Assembly: GCA_028485475.2 (NCBI GenBank)
Contig: CP144143.1
Coordinates: 1,922,001 to 1,986,000, forward strand
Source of the DNA: Chitinophagaceae bacterium C216
Lineage (GTDB): Bacteria > Bacteroidota > Bacteroidia > Chitinophagales > Chitinophagaceae
Direction of reading: 5' to 3'
DNA length: 64,000 bases
The notes below the pieces were generated by a model. It was not told the DNA's origin, made no database searches, and saw only the letters and a program-made list of their open reading frames with translations. Position numbers and translations under genes: made by a program. Positions 46,049 through 55,954 of this stretch are shown piece after piece (within the stretch, counting starts at the first letter, position 1; each line of letters starts with the position of its first letter).

Positions 46049-47470
46049 ATGGAAATAGTTCACATTTCGGCCGAGTGTTATCCGATGGCAAAAGTAGGTG
46101 GGCTGGGAGATGTGGTAGGCGCTTTACCCAAATACCAGAATGACTTGGGGCATATAGCGAAGGTGGTGATGCCTATGTATCGTACAAAGTTTTTGTATGA
46201 AAATGAGTGGGAGCTGGTGCACGAAGGCGGGCAGGCTTTAGGTAACCATTGGTTCAGGTACAGTGTCATTAAGGAAAAGACAAATAAGCTAGGCTTTGAT
46301 TTATATCTGGTCGATATCAACGGTGTATTGGACAGAGAGAAAGTTTACGGGTATGATGATGATACCGAGCGGTTTATTTCATTTCAATTAGCCGTATGCG
46401 ATTGGATGAGCCGCTGGCAACATCGCCCCGATATTATTCATTGTCATGACCACCAAGCCGGATTAATCCCTTTCTTCTGCAAGCATACTTACGCTTTTCG
46501 TTATCAGCTGGCTAATGTGCCGGTAGTGTTTACAATTCACAACGGCCAATATCAGGGACAGTTTGGTTGGGATAAATACTATTACATTCCGGCTTACGAT
46601 ACTTGGAATTGGGGATTGCTGGATTGGAATAACTGTATTAATCCTATGGCATCTGCAGTAAAATGCGCCTGGAAAGTAACTACCGTTAGTCCCAGTTATA
46701 TGGAAGAGCTCAGGCATGCTGCTGCGGGTCTGGAAAACCTTTTCGAATACGAAAAAGGAAAATGTAGCGGTATTATCAACGGTATTGATACCAACGTATG
46801 GAATCCGGCTACTGATCCATATCTGGTGGCCAATTATGATGCTAAAAAGATTAAAGAAGGAAAGGCTAAGAATAAAGAAAAACTGGTGCAGCAGTTTGGA
46901 TTCGATCCCAACAAACCTTTAATCAGTTTTATTGGTAGATTAGTAGATGAAAAAGCTGCCGATCTTTTACCTGAAGCTATCAGCCAATCAGTCTATCAGT
47001 ACAATGGTAAGGCTTCTTTCTTAATATTAGGATCGGGAAACCCTTATGTGGAAGGGGCACTTGCGGAGATGAATAAAACGCTGAAAGGATATGTCAATAC
47101 GTATATCGGGTATAACGAGGAGTTGAGTCATTTAATATATGCCGGTTCGGACTTTTTATTAATGCCGAGTCGTGTGGAACCCTGCGGATTAAATCAGCTG
47201 TATGCTTTAAGATATGGAACCGTACCCATCGTAAGAAAAATAGGTGGTCTGAAGGATACTGTTAAGGACTATGGGGAAACTGATGGATTTGGCATCACCA
47301 TGGAACAGTCCAGTATTGAGGATATAACCTATTCGGTAGGAAGAGCTATCGATCTCTATGAAAATAAGTCTAGTCTTTTCTCCAAGATCACGGAGCGTAT
47401 CATGGGCATCGATCACAGTTGGACTGCATCAGCTAAAAAGTACATAGCGCTATATGAATCCGTAAAATAA
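46049..47470 (+). CDS. glgA: glycogen synthase (ADP-glucose type)
   Basis: The 473-residue GT5 enzyme elongates alpha-1,4-glucan from ADP-glucose. The K15-V-G-G-L19 donor loop and the C-terminal PSRVEPCGLNQLYALRYGT block (catalytic Glu region) are intact. I chose the ATG at 46049 over a TTG six bases upstream. ADP-glucose pyrophosphorylase follows 88 bases downstream. Branching enzyme is absent from the window. Confidence 0.95.
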   Translation: MEIVHISAECYPMAKVGGLGDVVGALPKYQNDLGHIAKVVMPMYRTKFLYENEWELVHEGGQALGNHWFRYSVIKEKTNKLGFDLYLVDINGVLDREKVYGYDDDTERFISFQLAVCDWMSRWQHRPDIIHCHDHQAGLIPFFCKHTYAFRYQLANVPVVFTIHNGQYQGQFGWDKYYYIPAYDTWNWGLLDWNNCINPMASAVKCAWKVTTVSPSYMEELRHAAAGLENLFEYEKGKCSGIINGIDTNVWNPATDPYLVANYDAKKIKEGKAKNKEKLVQQFGFDPNKPLISFIGRLVDEKAADLLPEAISQSVYQYNGKASFLILGSGNPYVEGALAEMNKTLKGYVNTYIGYNEELSHLIYAGSDFLLMPSRVEPCGLNQLYALRYGTVPIVRKIGGLKDTVKDYGETDGFGITMEQSSIEDITYSVGRAIDLYENKSSLFSKITERIMGIDHSWTASAKKYIALYESVK

Positions 47471-47558
47471 TTATGGATTTGCATCAACTGAACTAATATT
47501 TATACAGATCTTGTTTATTTCAACCCGAAAGTAAATGAAAGATTAAAACATAAATCAT

Positions 47559-48839
47559 ATGAGTATTTCGCAGGAAGTTATCGCAATGATTTTAGGAGGA
47601 GGTGCAGGAACAAGACTGTATCCTCTTACGAGCAGCAGGTCAAAACCGGCCGTACCCATTGCCGGCAAATACAGATTGGTAGATATTCCTATCTCCAACT
47701 GCATTAACTCAGACATTCATAGAATGTTTGTGCTTACACAGTTTAATTCTGCGTCGTTAAATCGGCATATCAAAAATACCTATCACTTTAGTGCTTTTAG
47801 CACGGCTTTCGTTGATATACTTGCTGCTGAGCAAACACCGGATAACCCCGCCTGGTATCAAGGAACTGCGGATGCTGTAAGGCAATGTTTAAGACACTTA
47901 ACTGCTTTTCCAAGCGAATACGTGTTAATTCTTTCGGGAGATCAGCTCTATCAGATGGATTTTAATAAGATGCTGCAGCATCATAAAGAATGTGGCGCCG
48001 ATATTTCTATTGCTACCATTCCTGTAGTGGATAGAGAAGCTACAGAGTTTGGTATTATGAAAGTAGATGAAGGTAATTACATTCGGTCTTTCATTGAAAA
48101 ACCATCTAGAGATGTGTTGCCCGACTGGGTGAGTGATACTGGACCTGCCATGCAGCAAAAGGGAAGAAATTATCTGGCCTCGATGGGTATTTATATCTTT
48201 AATCGACAGCTGCTTTTCGACTTGTTGTTAAAAATATATCCCGATGCCACGGATTTCGGTAAAGAAATTATTCCGGCTTCTATCGATGCCTATAAAGTAG
48301 CCAGCTATCAATATGAAGGTTACTGGACCGATATCGGAAATATACATTCTTTCTTTGAAGCCAATCTGGAACTCACGGCCGATATTCCTGCATTTAACCT
48401 GTTTGATAATACTAAATCTATTTATTCCCGTCCGCGCATGTTACCTCCGGCTAAAATCAGTGGTACAACACTGGAAAAAACCGTTATTGCCGAAGGATGT
48501 ATCATCAATGCTTCGCGTATTGAACACAGTGTGATTGGAATACGCTCTCGCATTGGCTACGGTTCTACAGTGGTAAGCTGCTATATGATGGGTAGCGATT
48601 TCTACGAAACCATCGACGATATTACTAACGAACAGACGCGTGGCATACCGCCTATAGGCATTGGTAAAAGATGTTATATCCGCAACTGTATCATTGATAA
48701 AAACTGTAGGATAGGGGACGATGTACGGCTGAATGGCGGCCCACATCTCGAAAACGCCGATACCGAGCTCTATACCATTAAAGATGGTATTATTGTAACC
48801 AAAAAAGGTGCGATTTTCCCCAATGGATTTGTAATTTAA
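47559..48839 (+). CDS. glgC: glucose-1-phosphate adenylyltransferase
   Basis: The 426-residue enzyme makes ADP-glucose for GlgA. The N-terminal GGGAGTRLYPLTSSRSKPAV (13-32) and W99-Y-Q-G-T-A-D-A-V-R block form the nucleotide site. The C-terminal third is a left-handed beta-helix with isoleucine-rich hexapeptide repeats (IGIRSRIGYGSTV, IGKRCYIRNCIID). It is closed by a terminator. Confidence 0.96.
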   Translation: MSISQEVIAMILGGGAGTRLYPLTSSRSKPAVPIAGKYRLVDIPISNCINSDIHRMFVLTQFNSASLNRHIKNTYHFSAFSTAFVDILAAEQTPDNPAWYQGTADAVRQCLRHLTAFPSEYVLILSGDQLYQMDFNKMLQHHKECGADISIATIPVVDREATEFGIMKVDEGNYIRSFIEKPSRDVLPDWVSDTGPAMQQKGRNYLASMGIYIFNRQLLFDLLLKIYPDATDFGKEIIPASIDAYKVASYQYEGYWTDIGNIHSFFEANLELTADIPAFNLFDNTKSIYSRPRMLPPAKISGTTLEKTVIAEGCIINASRIEHSVIGIRSRIGYGSTVVSCYMMGSDFYETIDDITNEQTRGIPPIGIGKRCYIRNCIIDKNCRIGDDVRLNGGPHLENADTELYTIKDGIIVTKKGAIFPNGFVI

Positions 48840-48848
48840 AACATAACA

Positions 48849-48869
48849 CCCCGCGAAAGCGGGGTTTTT
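48849..48869 (+). terminator. terminator after glgC
   Basis: The stem CCCCGC/GCGGGG with a GAAA tetraloop is followed by five T. Confidence 0.92.
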
Positions 48870-48955
48870 AAATGGATAAATTTTATTGTGTACTTAATAC
48901 ATATTATATTTGACTAGCCAAATAGGCATTATTTATAAACATATAACGATTGAGC

Positions 48956-50314
48956 ATGTCATTCGTCTCCAAAATCTCCAAGCCACGCTTGTCTTTAGTC
49001 CAGATTATCAATATGAGTATGGGTTTTCTGGGTATTCAAATGGCTTTCGGTCTTCAAAATGGAAATGCCAGCAGAATCCTGGCCAACTTTGGCGCCGATG
49101 TGCATCAGCTTTCCTGGTTTTGGTTGGTAGCACCTATTACGGGCCTGATAGTACAACCTATTGTGGGTTATCTGGGTGATCATACTTGGTCTAAAAGATG
49201 GGGCAGAAGAAAGCCTTATTTTTTAATAGGTTCAGTATTATGTGCACTGGGATTGGTTTTTCTGCCTAATTCTGCAAGCGTAACTTCCTTTATAGGTGCC
49301 AACGTATTGTTGCTGGCGGTACTATTTCTGGCATTGATGGATGCTTCGGTAAATATTTCCATGGAGCCCTTTAGAGCACTAGTGGGTGATATGCTTCCTA
49401 AGGAACAGGGTACATTGGGGTTTGGCGTGCAAACCATACTGATAGGTATAGGAGCAGTTGTTGGTTCGGCTTTGCCATCTTGGCTTACCGCTTTGGGCGT
49501 ATCTAACACGGCTCCCGAAGGATTTGTGCCGGATAACGTGATTTATTCGTTCTATGTAGGTGCGCTGATTTTGTTGCTTACCATAATATATACAGTAGTA
49601 ACTACAAAAGAATATGCTCCGGAGATCTTAAAGGGTTTTAGCGAAGGAAAAGAAGCAATATCAACTAAGCCTCGTTTCAGAGATATTTTTAAGGACTTCG
49701 CCAATATCCCTGCAGTCATGTGGAAACTAGGGGCAGTGCAGTTTTTTAGCTGGTTTGCACTGTTTACGATGTGGGTATTTACTACCAGTGCTATTGCTAC
49801 ACATCACTTTGGATTAAATCCTTCGGATACTAGTTCTGAAACTTTTAGCAGGGCTGGCGATTTTGTAGGTAAGCTTTTCGGGATGTATAATTTGTTTGCC
49901 ATTCCTTTTGCGTTTTTAATGATTCCGTTGGCGCAGAAATTGGGTAAAAAACAAACGCATGCACTGGCATTGTTATGCGGGGGGATAGGACTAATGCTAA
50001 TGTATGTGATAAGGGATACAGGTTATTTGTGGTTGAGTATGTTGGCAATTGGTTTTGCATGGGCCAGTATTTTGGCGATGCCTTATGCCATGCTTATTGA
50101 AAGTATTCCGCAGCATAAAATGGGCATTTATATGGGGATTTTTAATTTCTTCATTGTGATCCCTCAAATAATCAACGGTATTATAGGCGGCCCGGTAGTG
50201 AAGACAATCTTTCATAATTATGCTATTTACTACTTAGTCGTTGCTGGTGTGCTAATGATAATAGGTGCCATTTGCGTATTGCTGATTAGGTTCCCTGCAG
50301 AGAAAAGCCACTAA
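48956..50314 (+). CDS. SLC45/GPH-like sugar MFS transporter
   Basis: The 452-residue, about 12-helix protein has the RWGRRKPYFLIG motif of the sucrose/maltose (SLC45-like) MFS group, preceded by IVGYLGDHTWSK. It is translated from the ATG at 48956. The SusA-like alpha-amylase gene lies 30 bases downstream, so it most likely takes up maltose or malto-oligosaccharides from the periplasm by proton symport. Confidence 0.88.
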   Translation: MSFVSKISKPRLSLVQIINMSMGFLGIQMAFGLQNGNASRILANFGADVHQLSWFWLVAPITGLIVQPIVGYLGDHTWSKRWGRRKPYFLIGSVLCALGLVFLPNSASVTSFIGANVLLLAVLFLALMDASVNISMEPFRALVGDMLPKEQGTLGFGVQTILIGIGAVVGSALPSWLTALGVSNTAPEGFVPDNVIYSFYVGALILLLTIIYTVVTTKEYAPEILKGFSEGKEAISTKPRFRDIFKDFANIPAVMWKLGAVQFFSWFALFTMWVFTTSAIATHHFGLNPSDTSSETFSRAGDFVGKLFGMYNLFAIPFAFLMIPLAQKLGKKQTHALALLCGGIGLMLMYVIRDTGYLWLSMLAIGFAWASILAMPYAMLIESIPQHKMGIYMGIFNFFIVIPQIINGIIGGPVVKTIFHNYAIYYLVVAGVLMIIGAICVLLIRFPAEKSH

Positions 50315-50344
50315 ATATTTCACTAACCTATAAATACTTCTGTA

Positions 50345-52204
50345 ATGAAAAAGCTTTTTGCCATACTATGGCTACTATTATTTTCTTTCATAATACAAGC
50401 GCAAGATATTGAAGTGTATCCAACGCATTGGTGGGTGGGGATGAAGTGGAGCACCGTACAGCTGATGATACGTGGAAAAAACATTGCCGAAAGCGTTCCG
50501 ATGGTAAAGATGCGCCCTGAAGGTATGGCGCTGGCTCCGGGTGTAAGATTGAAGCAGATAGATCATGCCGAAAATAAAAACTATGTATTTTTTGATATTG
50601 AAATTGATGCAACTGCTAAGCCCGGCTGGATTACACTTCCTTTTGTAGGGAAAAAAGGCGTGAAGTATGAGTTAAAACCTCGACGTGAAGGTAATGGAAC
50701 CCTTTATGCTATGGGAGTCACCTCCGAAGATTTGATCTACCTGATCATGCCCGACAGATTTAGCAACGGTGATGAAAGCAACGACAGGATACCCGGCATG
50801 CTGGATCAGTCACTGCGGCGCGATACCGTTTTCAATCGTCATGGAGGAGATTTAAAAGGTATTCAAAATCATCTCGATTATTTGTATGACCTCGGTGTTA
50901 CTACTTTATGGTTGAATCCGGTAATTGAAAATGATATGCCGGAGCGTACGGAGCACGGTTATGCGTTTACCAACCATTACCGCATCGAGCGCAGAATAGG
51001 GGGTGAAAAGGCATATAAAGAACTGATCAATGCTTTACACGCAAAGGGGATGAAGATTATTCAAGATGCCGTGTATAACCACGTAGGTACCGAACACTTC
51101 TTATTTAAGGATCAGCCCGATAGCAGCTGGTTCCATCGCTGGCCGAAGTTTACTCAGACCAGCTACAAAGATCAGGTATTGTTCGATCCCTATGCATCAC
51201 AGGTGGACAAAAAGCTCATGAGCGATGGTTGGTTTGTTACCTCTATGCCCGATTGGAATCATGATAATGAAATGGTGCAGAAGTTTCTCATCCAGCACGC
51301 TATCTGGACGGTGGAGGAGTTTGGAGTGGACGGCTGGCGGGTAGATACCTATGCGTATAACGATTTACACTTTATGAACCGTTGTAATCAGGCTTTATAT
51401 GATGAATTCCCTAATCTTACCATATTTGGAGAAACCTGGGTACACGGCGTGATCAATCAAAGTTATTTCTGCGCAAATAATTTTGCAATTGATTTTAAAA
51501 GCAACTTACAAGCTACTACCGACTTTCAAACCTTGTTCTATGGCATTCAGCCGGCGCTTACAGAGCCTTTCGGCTGGACCGAAGGTGTGAATAAACTCTA
51601 CACCACACTGGCGCAGGATTTTGTATATAAAAATCCCATGCGTCAGGTGATTTTCTTAGACAACCACGATTTACCCCGTTTTTATAGTGTATTGAATGAG
51701 GATACGGCCAAATATAAAGCGGCATTTGCGTGGTTACTTACAACACGAGGTATTCCTCAGATGTATTACGGAAGTGAAGTGCTAATGACAGGCACCACTC
51801 ATCCTAATGACGGATATGTGCGCCAAGACTTCCCTGGAGGATGGCAAGGGGATCCGGCTAATAAGTTTACTGAAGCAGGAAGGACGAAGAAGGAAAATGA
51901 CGTATTCCACTACATCCGCAAGTTGGCTAATTTCCGCAAATCTTCTTCGGCTATTAAGACCGGAAAGCTGATGCAGTATGTGCCTTACGAGGGCATATAT
52001 GTTTACTTCAGATACGATGATCATCAAACAGTGATGTGTGTAATGAATACTAACGATCAGCCTAAAATCCTATCCCTAGATAGATTTTCGGAACGACTAC
52101 AATTCTTTACCAAAGCACGAGATGTAGTGACAGATCAAATTGTTTCGCTAACCGATCCGTTGCAGATTCCTCGGTACACCACACTAGTCATGGAATTGCA
52201 ATAG
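50345..52204 (+). CDS. periplasmic alpha-amylase / neopullulanase, SusA-like (GH13)
   Basis: The 619-residue protein has a signal peptide (residues 1-20), an N-terminal cyclomaltodextrinase-type beta-sandwich (about 22-115), the GH13 barrel and a C-terminal beta domain. Region I is D241-AVYNH; the catalytic residues are D334 (WRVDTY), E363 (FGETW) and D442 (DNHDLPR). It should cut alpha-1,4-glucans, including cyclodextrins and maltodextrins, in the periplasm. With the upstream transporter it forms a maltodextrin utilisation pair next to glycogen synthesis. Confidence 0.93.
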   Translation: MKKLFAILWLLLFSFIIQAQDIEVYPTHWWVGMKWSTVQLMIRGKNIAESVPMVKMRPEGMALAPGVRLKQIDHAENKNYVFFDIEIDATAKPGWITLPFVGKKGVKYELKPRREGNGTLYAMGVTSEDLIYLIMPDRFSNGDESNDRIPGMLDQSLRRDTVFNRHGGDLKGIQNHLDYLYDLGVTTLWLNPVIENDMPERTEHGYAFTNHYRIERRIGGEKAYKELINALHAKGMKIIQDAVYNHVGTEHFLFKDQPDSSWFHRWPKFTQTSYKDQVLFDPYASQVDKKLMSDGWFVTSMPDWNHDNEMVQKFLIQHAIWTVEEFGVDGWRVDTYAYNDLHFMNRCNQALYDEFPNLTIFGETWVHGVINQSYFCANNFAIDFKSNLQATTDFQTLFYGIQPALTEPFGWTEGVNKLYTTLAQDFVYKNPMRQVIFLDNHDLPRFYSVLNEDTAKYKAAFAWLLTTRGIPQMYYGSEVLMTGTTHPNDGYVRQDFPGGWQGDPANKFTEAGRTKKENDVFHYIRKLANFRKSSSAIKTGKLMQYVPYEGIYVYFRYDDHQTVMCVMNTNDQPKILSLDRFSERLQFFTKARDVVTDQIVSLTDPLQIPRYTTLVMELQ

Positions 52205-52226
52205 ATAAATCATGCATAAAAAAATG

Positions 52227-52252
52227 AACCGCCATCACTGATGGCGGTTTTT
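52227..52252. terminator. bidirectional terminator between the amylase and topA genes
   Basis: The inverted repeat AACCGCCAT/ATGGCGGTT with flanking A and T runs lies between the convergent genes. Confidence 0.85.
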
Positions 52253-52272
52253 ATAAGTCTTATTTTTTGCTT

Positions 52273-54831
52273 CTATTTTTTCTTTTTAGCAGCGGCTTTC
52301 TTCTTTGCTGCAGCTTTTTTCACTGGCTTGTCAAAGGCAGTGGGATCTTCGGCAAGAATCATTTGCTTCACGGTATCTAGCGAAACAGCAGCCAGTTCCT
52401 CAGCTGTATATTTTTCTCCGTTCTCTTTTCTACCTAGTTTGAGCATTTTCTTGCCGAATCTTATGAATGGGCCCCAACGACCATTTTCGATAGCGATTTT
52501 TTCTTCGGGCCATTGCTGGATGTAGCGATTGGCTTCTTTTTCTATTTTGGCTTTGATGAGTTCTTCAATATCTTGCTGCGTGAGATTGTCAAAATCGTAC
52601 CGTTTGGGAACGTTAATGAACATATCGTTCCATTTAATGAAGGGGCCAAATCGGCCTTTGCCTTTGGTAACGGGTTTATCATCGTAAACAGCTATGGGAG
52701 CATCGGCTTTTTGTTTTTCCTGAATAAGTGCTATTGCACGATCTAGGTCTACACTAAACGGATCCTCACCTTTAGGAATGGATACAAATTCCTCCCCAAA
52801 TTTTACATAAGGCCCAAAACGGCCGATATTTACTGATACTTCCTTGCCTTCGTATTCGCCTAGTACAGCAGGGAGTTTGAAAAGGTCCAAGGCTTCTTCT
52901 AGTGTGATGGTTTCAATACTTTGTCCTTTTTGCAAAGATGCAAATCGAGGAGTTTCCTCTTCATCGGCGCTGCCTATCTGCACCATAGGACCGTAGCGAC
53001 CCATGCGCGCTATAACAGGTTTACCACTTTGAGGGTCTATGCCCAGTTCGCGTTCACCTTTGATGCGCTCTGCTGTTTCTATTGTTTTTTCAACGTCTTC
53101 CTTAAACGGATTATAGAATTCGTCTATCATTTTGTTCCATTCCAGCTTCCCTTCTGCCACTTCATCAAACTCTCCTTCAATGCGAGCTGTGAATCCATAA
53201 TCCATGATATCGTCAAAGTATTGTTTCAGAAAGTCCGTAACCACAATTCCCAAATCGGTAGGAAAAAGTTTTGCTTTCTCTGCACCCGTAATTTCTGTTT
53301 GTGTAAACTGTGAGATTTTATTGTCTTTTAATGCCAGCACACGGTAATCTCTGGGGGTGCCTTCCTTATCGCGTTTTTCCACATACTCTCTTTTGATAAT
53401 CGTGGAAATGGTAGGAGCATAAGTAGAAGGACGGCCGATGCCTAGTTCTTCTAGTTTCTTTACCAGCGAAGCCTCGGTATAACGGGGCAGGGGACGGGTG
53501 AACTTTTCTGTAGCAGTCATTTGTATTAAAGGCAACTGTTGCCCTACCTGCAGATTGGGTAGTGTACCTTCCTGGGTTTCGTCTTCGTTAATGTCTTCTT
53601 CGTCCCTGTCTTCACGATACACTTTTAAGAAACCTTCAAATTTGATGACTTCACCGCTGGCGGTTAATTGTTCCTTATTGGTAGAAATATCAATGGTTGC
53701 GGTAGTTTTTTCAAGCTGTGCATCTGCCATCTGGCAAGCCATGGTTCTTTTCCATATCAGCTCATACAGTTTTCTCCATTCGGGATTATCTACTGTAGTA
53801 TTGCTCATATAGGTGGGGCGGATGGCTTCATGCGCTTCTTGTGCACTCTGGTTTTTATTTTTAAAGCGCCGGAATTGATGGTAGTTTTCACCGTACATGC
53901 TTTTGATGGTAGTGCTGATATCTTCCAGTGCTGTATCACTCAAATTTACACTGTCGGTACGCATGTAGGTAATATATCCGTTTTCGTACAGCTGCTGTGC
54001 AATCAGCATGGTTTTACTTACGCTATAGCCCAATTTGCGGCTAGCTTCCTGTTGTAAAGTTGACGTAGTAAAAGGTGCAGCGGGTGTACGTTTGCCGGGT
54101 TTTACCTGTATATCGCTCACGGTATACTCGGCATTGATACAGGATTGTAGGAAGGCCTCGGCTGTTGCGCTATCGCTATATTTCTTTCCTTCGGCTTTGA
54201 ACTGAATATCTTTTCCGGTACTATCAGCGGCGCTGAAAAGTGCTTCCACCTTAAAATTGCTCTGCACCTGAAAAGCATTAATTTCACGCTCTCGCTCTAC
54301 AATTAATCTTACCGCTACACTTTGTACGCGTCCGGCACTAAGATTATTTTTAACTCTAATTTTTCGCCACAACACAGGGCTCAGTTCAAATCCCACAATA
54401 CGATCCAGTACACGTCTTGCTTGCTGTGCCTTTACCAAATTCATATTTAGGGTGCGCGGCGATTCTACCGCAGCTTTAATAGCCGGCTTGGTAATTTCAT
54501 GAAAGACGATGCGTTTGGTTTTGGCAGGATCTAGGCCCAACACTTCACACAAATGCCAGCTGATGGCTTCCCCCTCACGGTCCTCATCCGTTGCCAACCA
54601 TACTTCTTCACTTTTTTCGGCAAGCGCTTTGAGCTCACGAACTACTTTTACTTTATCGTCGCTGATAACATAACGTGGCTCGTATTGATTTTCAATGTTA
54701 ATACCCATGCCGGATTTTTCCAGGTCGCGGATATGTCCGAAGCAACTCTTCACCTGGAATTCCTTCCCTAGAAATTTTTCAATTGTTTTTGCCTTTGCAG
54801 GGCTCTCCACTATCAATAAATTCTTCGCCAT
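52273..54831 (-). CDS. topA: DNA topoisomerase I
   Basis: The 852-residue type IA topoisomerase relaxes negative supercoils. The Toprim domain shows E9 and D82-x-D84-x-E86, and the catalytic tyrosine is Y289 in GYITYMRTDS. The C-terminal third carries four repeats of the form RxGxxGPxxxxG (IARMGRYGP, NIGRFGP, GKGRFGP, ENGRWGP) in place of the zinc fingers of the E. coli enzyme, and the protein ends in an Ala/Lys-rich tail. This layout is usual for Bacteroidota. Confidence 0.96.
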   Translation of the reverse strand: MAKNLLIVESPAKAKTIEKFLGKEFQVKSCFGHIRDLEKSGMGINIENQYEPRYVISDDKVKVVRELKALAEKSEEVWLATDEDREGEAISWHLCEVLGLDPAKTKRIVFHEITKPAIKAAVESPRTLNMNLVKAQQARRVLDRIVGFELSPVLWRKIRVKNNLSAGRVQSVAVRLIVEREREINAFQVQSNFKVEALFSAADSTGKDIQFKAEGKKYSDSATAEAFLQSCINAEYTVSDIQVKPGKRTPAAPFTTSTLQQEASRKLGYSVSKTMLIAQQLYENGYITYMRTDSVNLSDTALEDISTTIKSMYGENYHQFRRFKNKNQSAQEAHEAIRPTYMSNTTVDNPEWRKLYELIWKRTMACQMADAQLEKTTATIDISTNKEQLTASGEVIKFEGFLKVYREDRDEEDINEDETQEGTLPNLQVGQQLPLIQMTATEKFTRPLPRYTEASLVKKLEELGIGRPSTYAPTISTIIKREYVEKRDKEGTPRDYRVLALKDNKISQFTQTEITGAEKAKLFPTDLGIVVTDFLKQYFDDIMDYGFTARIEGEFDEVAEGKLEWNKMIDEFYNPFKEDVEKTIETAERIKGERELGIDPQSGKPVIARMGRYGPMVQIGSADEEETPRFASLQKGQSIETITLEEALDLFKLPAVLGEYEGKEVSVNIGRFGPYVKFGEEFVSIPKGEDPFSVDLDRAIALIQEKQKADAPIAVYDDKPVTKGKGRFGPFIKWNDMFINVPKRYDFDNLTQQDIEELIKAKIEKEANRYIQQWPEEKIAIENGRWGPFIRFGKKMLKLGRKENGEKYTAEELAAVSLDTVKQMILAEDPTAFDKPVKKAAAKKKAAAKKKK

Positions 54832-55016
54832 TTACTTAATTACTATAATTTACCATTACCGGCTATAATACTTCTGTCATTCGTTTCTTGTTGCATTTCA
54901 AGCAATTCGATATTCAGTCACCTCATATTAAGGCAGGTAATTTTGGCAACAAGATTAGCACATTTTTTATAAATGCCACTTTTTTGTGCTTAAAAAACCA
55001 TGGGAAGATACATTTT

Positions 55017-55856
55017 CTAAAGAAAATTCATCACCTCAGCAATTACATTTTCATCATGATAAATGCGACGGTGTCCCAAATTGTTGGTAAAGATAAAACG
55101 GAAATTGGGATAGCCTTTTTGTTGCAATAATTGTGCATCGGATACCGGTGTTATTCGATCGCTTAAGTCGTGTATCCATAATACCGGTCCATGCATATGT
55201 GGCGCACAGCGGGCTAGCGAAAACCAGCTGATGTTTTTTCCACTTAGCCTTTTAATGTTGTCGTAGAAATATTCCTGTACTTTCTTGTCAAAAATTTTCA
55301 TTTCGTCAAAAAACTGCTCGATCAATATTTGGGAATTGGCTGCTGGAGCAATTAATACAGTTTTGATATAGTGGTTGCTTGGCACTTCAGCCAGATGCAG
55401 ACTAGTGGCTAGTCCGCCAAAAGAATGGGTTATATAAGCATCAAAGGGGCCAAAGTCTTTGTCAATATGGCTCACAAAGTTTTTATATGTAATGGCATTG
55501 AGTGTTTTCCCTGTACTGGTGCCATGAGCGGGTGCATCAAAAGCATATACTTCGTATCCTTTTGCCACTAGTTGCAAGGCAAAATGCTGAAATTTTCTAG
55601 CATCGGAACGAAAGCCATGTACAATGAGTGCTTTTTTAGAGCTTTTCTCACCCCACCGATACCCAGAAATAGCCAGCCCCTCGAAATGGTAATTCAATGT
55701 TTGCGCATTTGATACCTCAATAGCTTTGTAGAAAAAGCGGGAATAAGGTGTGCAAAATATTTCAAAAGCTGCATTACCTGCCTTTTGTTTTGAAAAAAGG
55801 GATAACAGTCGGATTTTTACCCGAAAATAACTGATGAGAAATTTTTGTACTTTCAT
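55017..55856 (-). CDS. alpha/beta hydrolase
   Basis: The 279-residue protein has the alpha/beta-hydrolase core. The nucleophile Ser lies in THSFGG, the acid Asp probably in HDLSDRITP and the His in NLGHRRIYHD. The oxyanion segment is IVHGFRSDARKF. The substrate is unknown; esterase or lipase-like activity is likely. I prefer the ATG at 55856 (MKVQKF) over an ATG 39 bases upstream, though either is possible. It is divergent from the DUF2520 gene. Confidence 0.82.
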   Translation of the reverse strand: MKVQKFLISYFRVKIRLLSLFSKQKAGNAAFEIFCTPYSRFFYKAIEVSNAQTLNYHFEGLAISGYRWGEKSSKKALIVHGFRSDARKFQHFALQLVAKGYEVYAFDAPAHGTSTGKTLNAITYKNFVSHIDKDFGPFDAYITHSFGGLATSLHLAEVPSNHYIKTVLIAPAANSQILIEQFFDEMKIFDKKVQEYFYDNIKRLSGKNISWFSLARCAPHMHGPVLWIHDLSDRITPVSDAQLLQQKGYPNFRFIFTNNLGHRRIYHDENVIAEVMNFL

Positions 55857-55954
55857 GTAACACGAAGATAAAAGCTTGACAGTAGCGCTGTGCATTTGAT
55901 AATTGTATAAACAATATTGTGTGTATATAGTTTATTAAGTAAAACAAACGTCGG

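Noticed and set aside
52273-52340. Lys/Ala-rich end of topoisomerase I as a frameshift artefact
   Set aside because: Basic tails of this type are common in Bacteroidota topoisomerase I and the frame is continuous.
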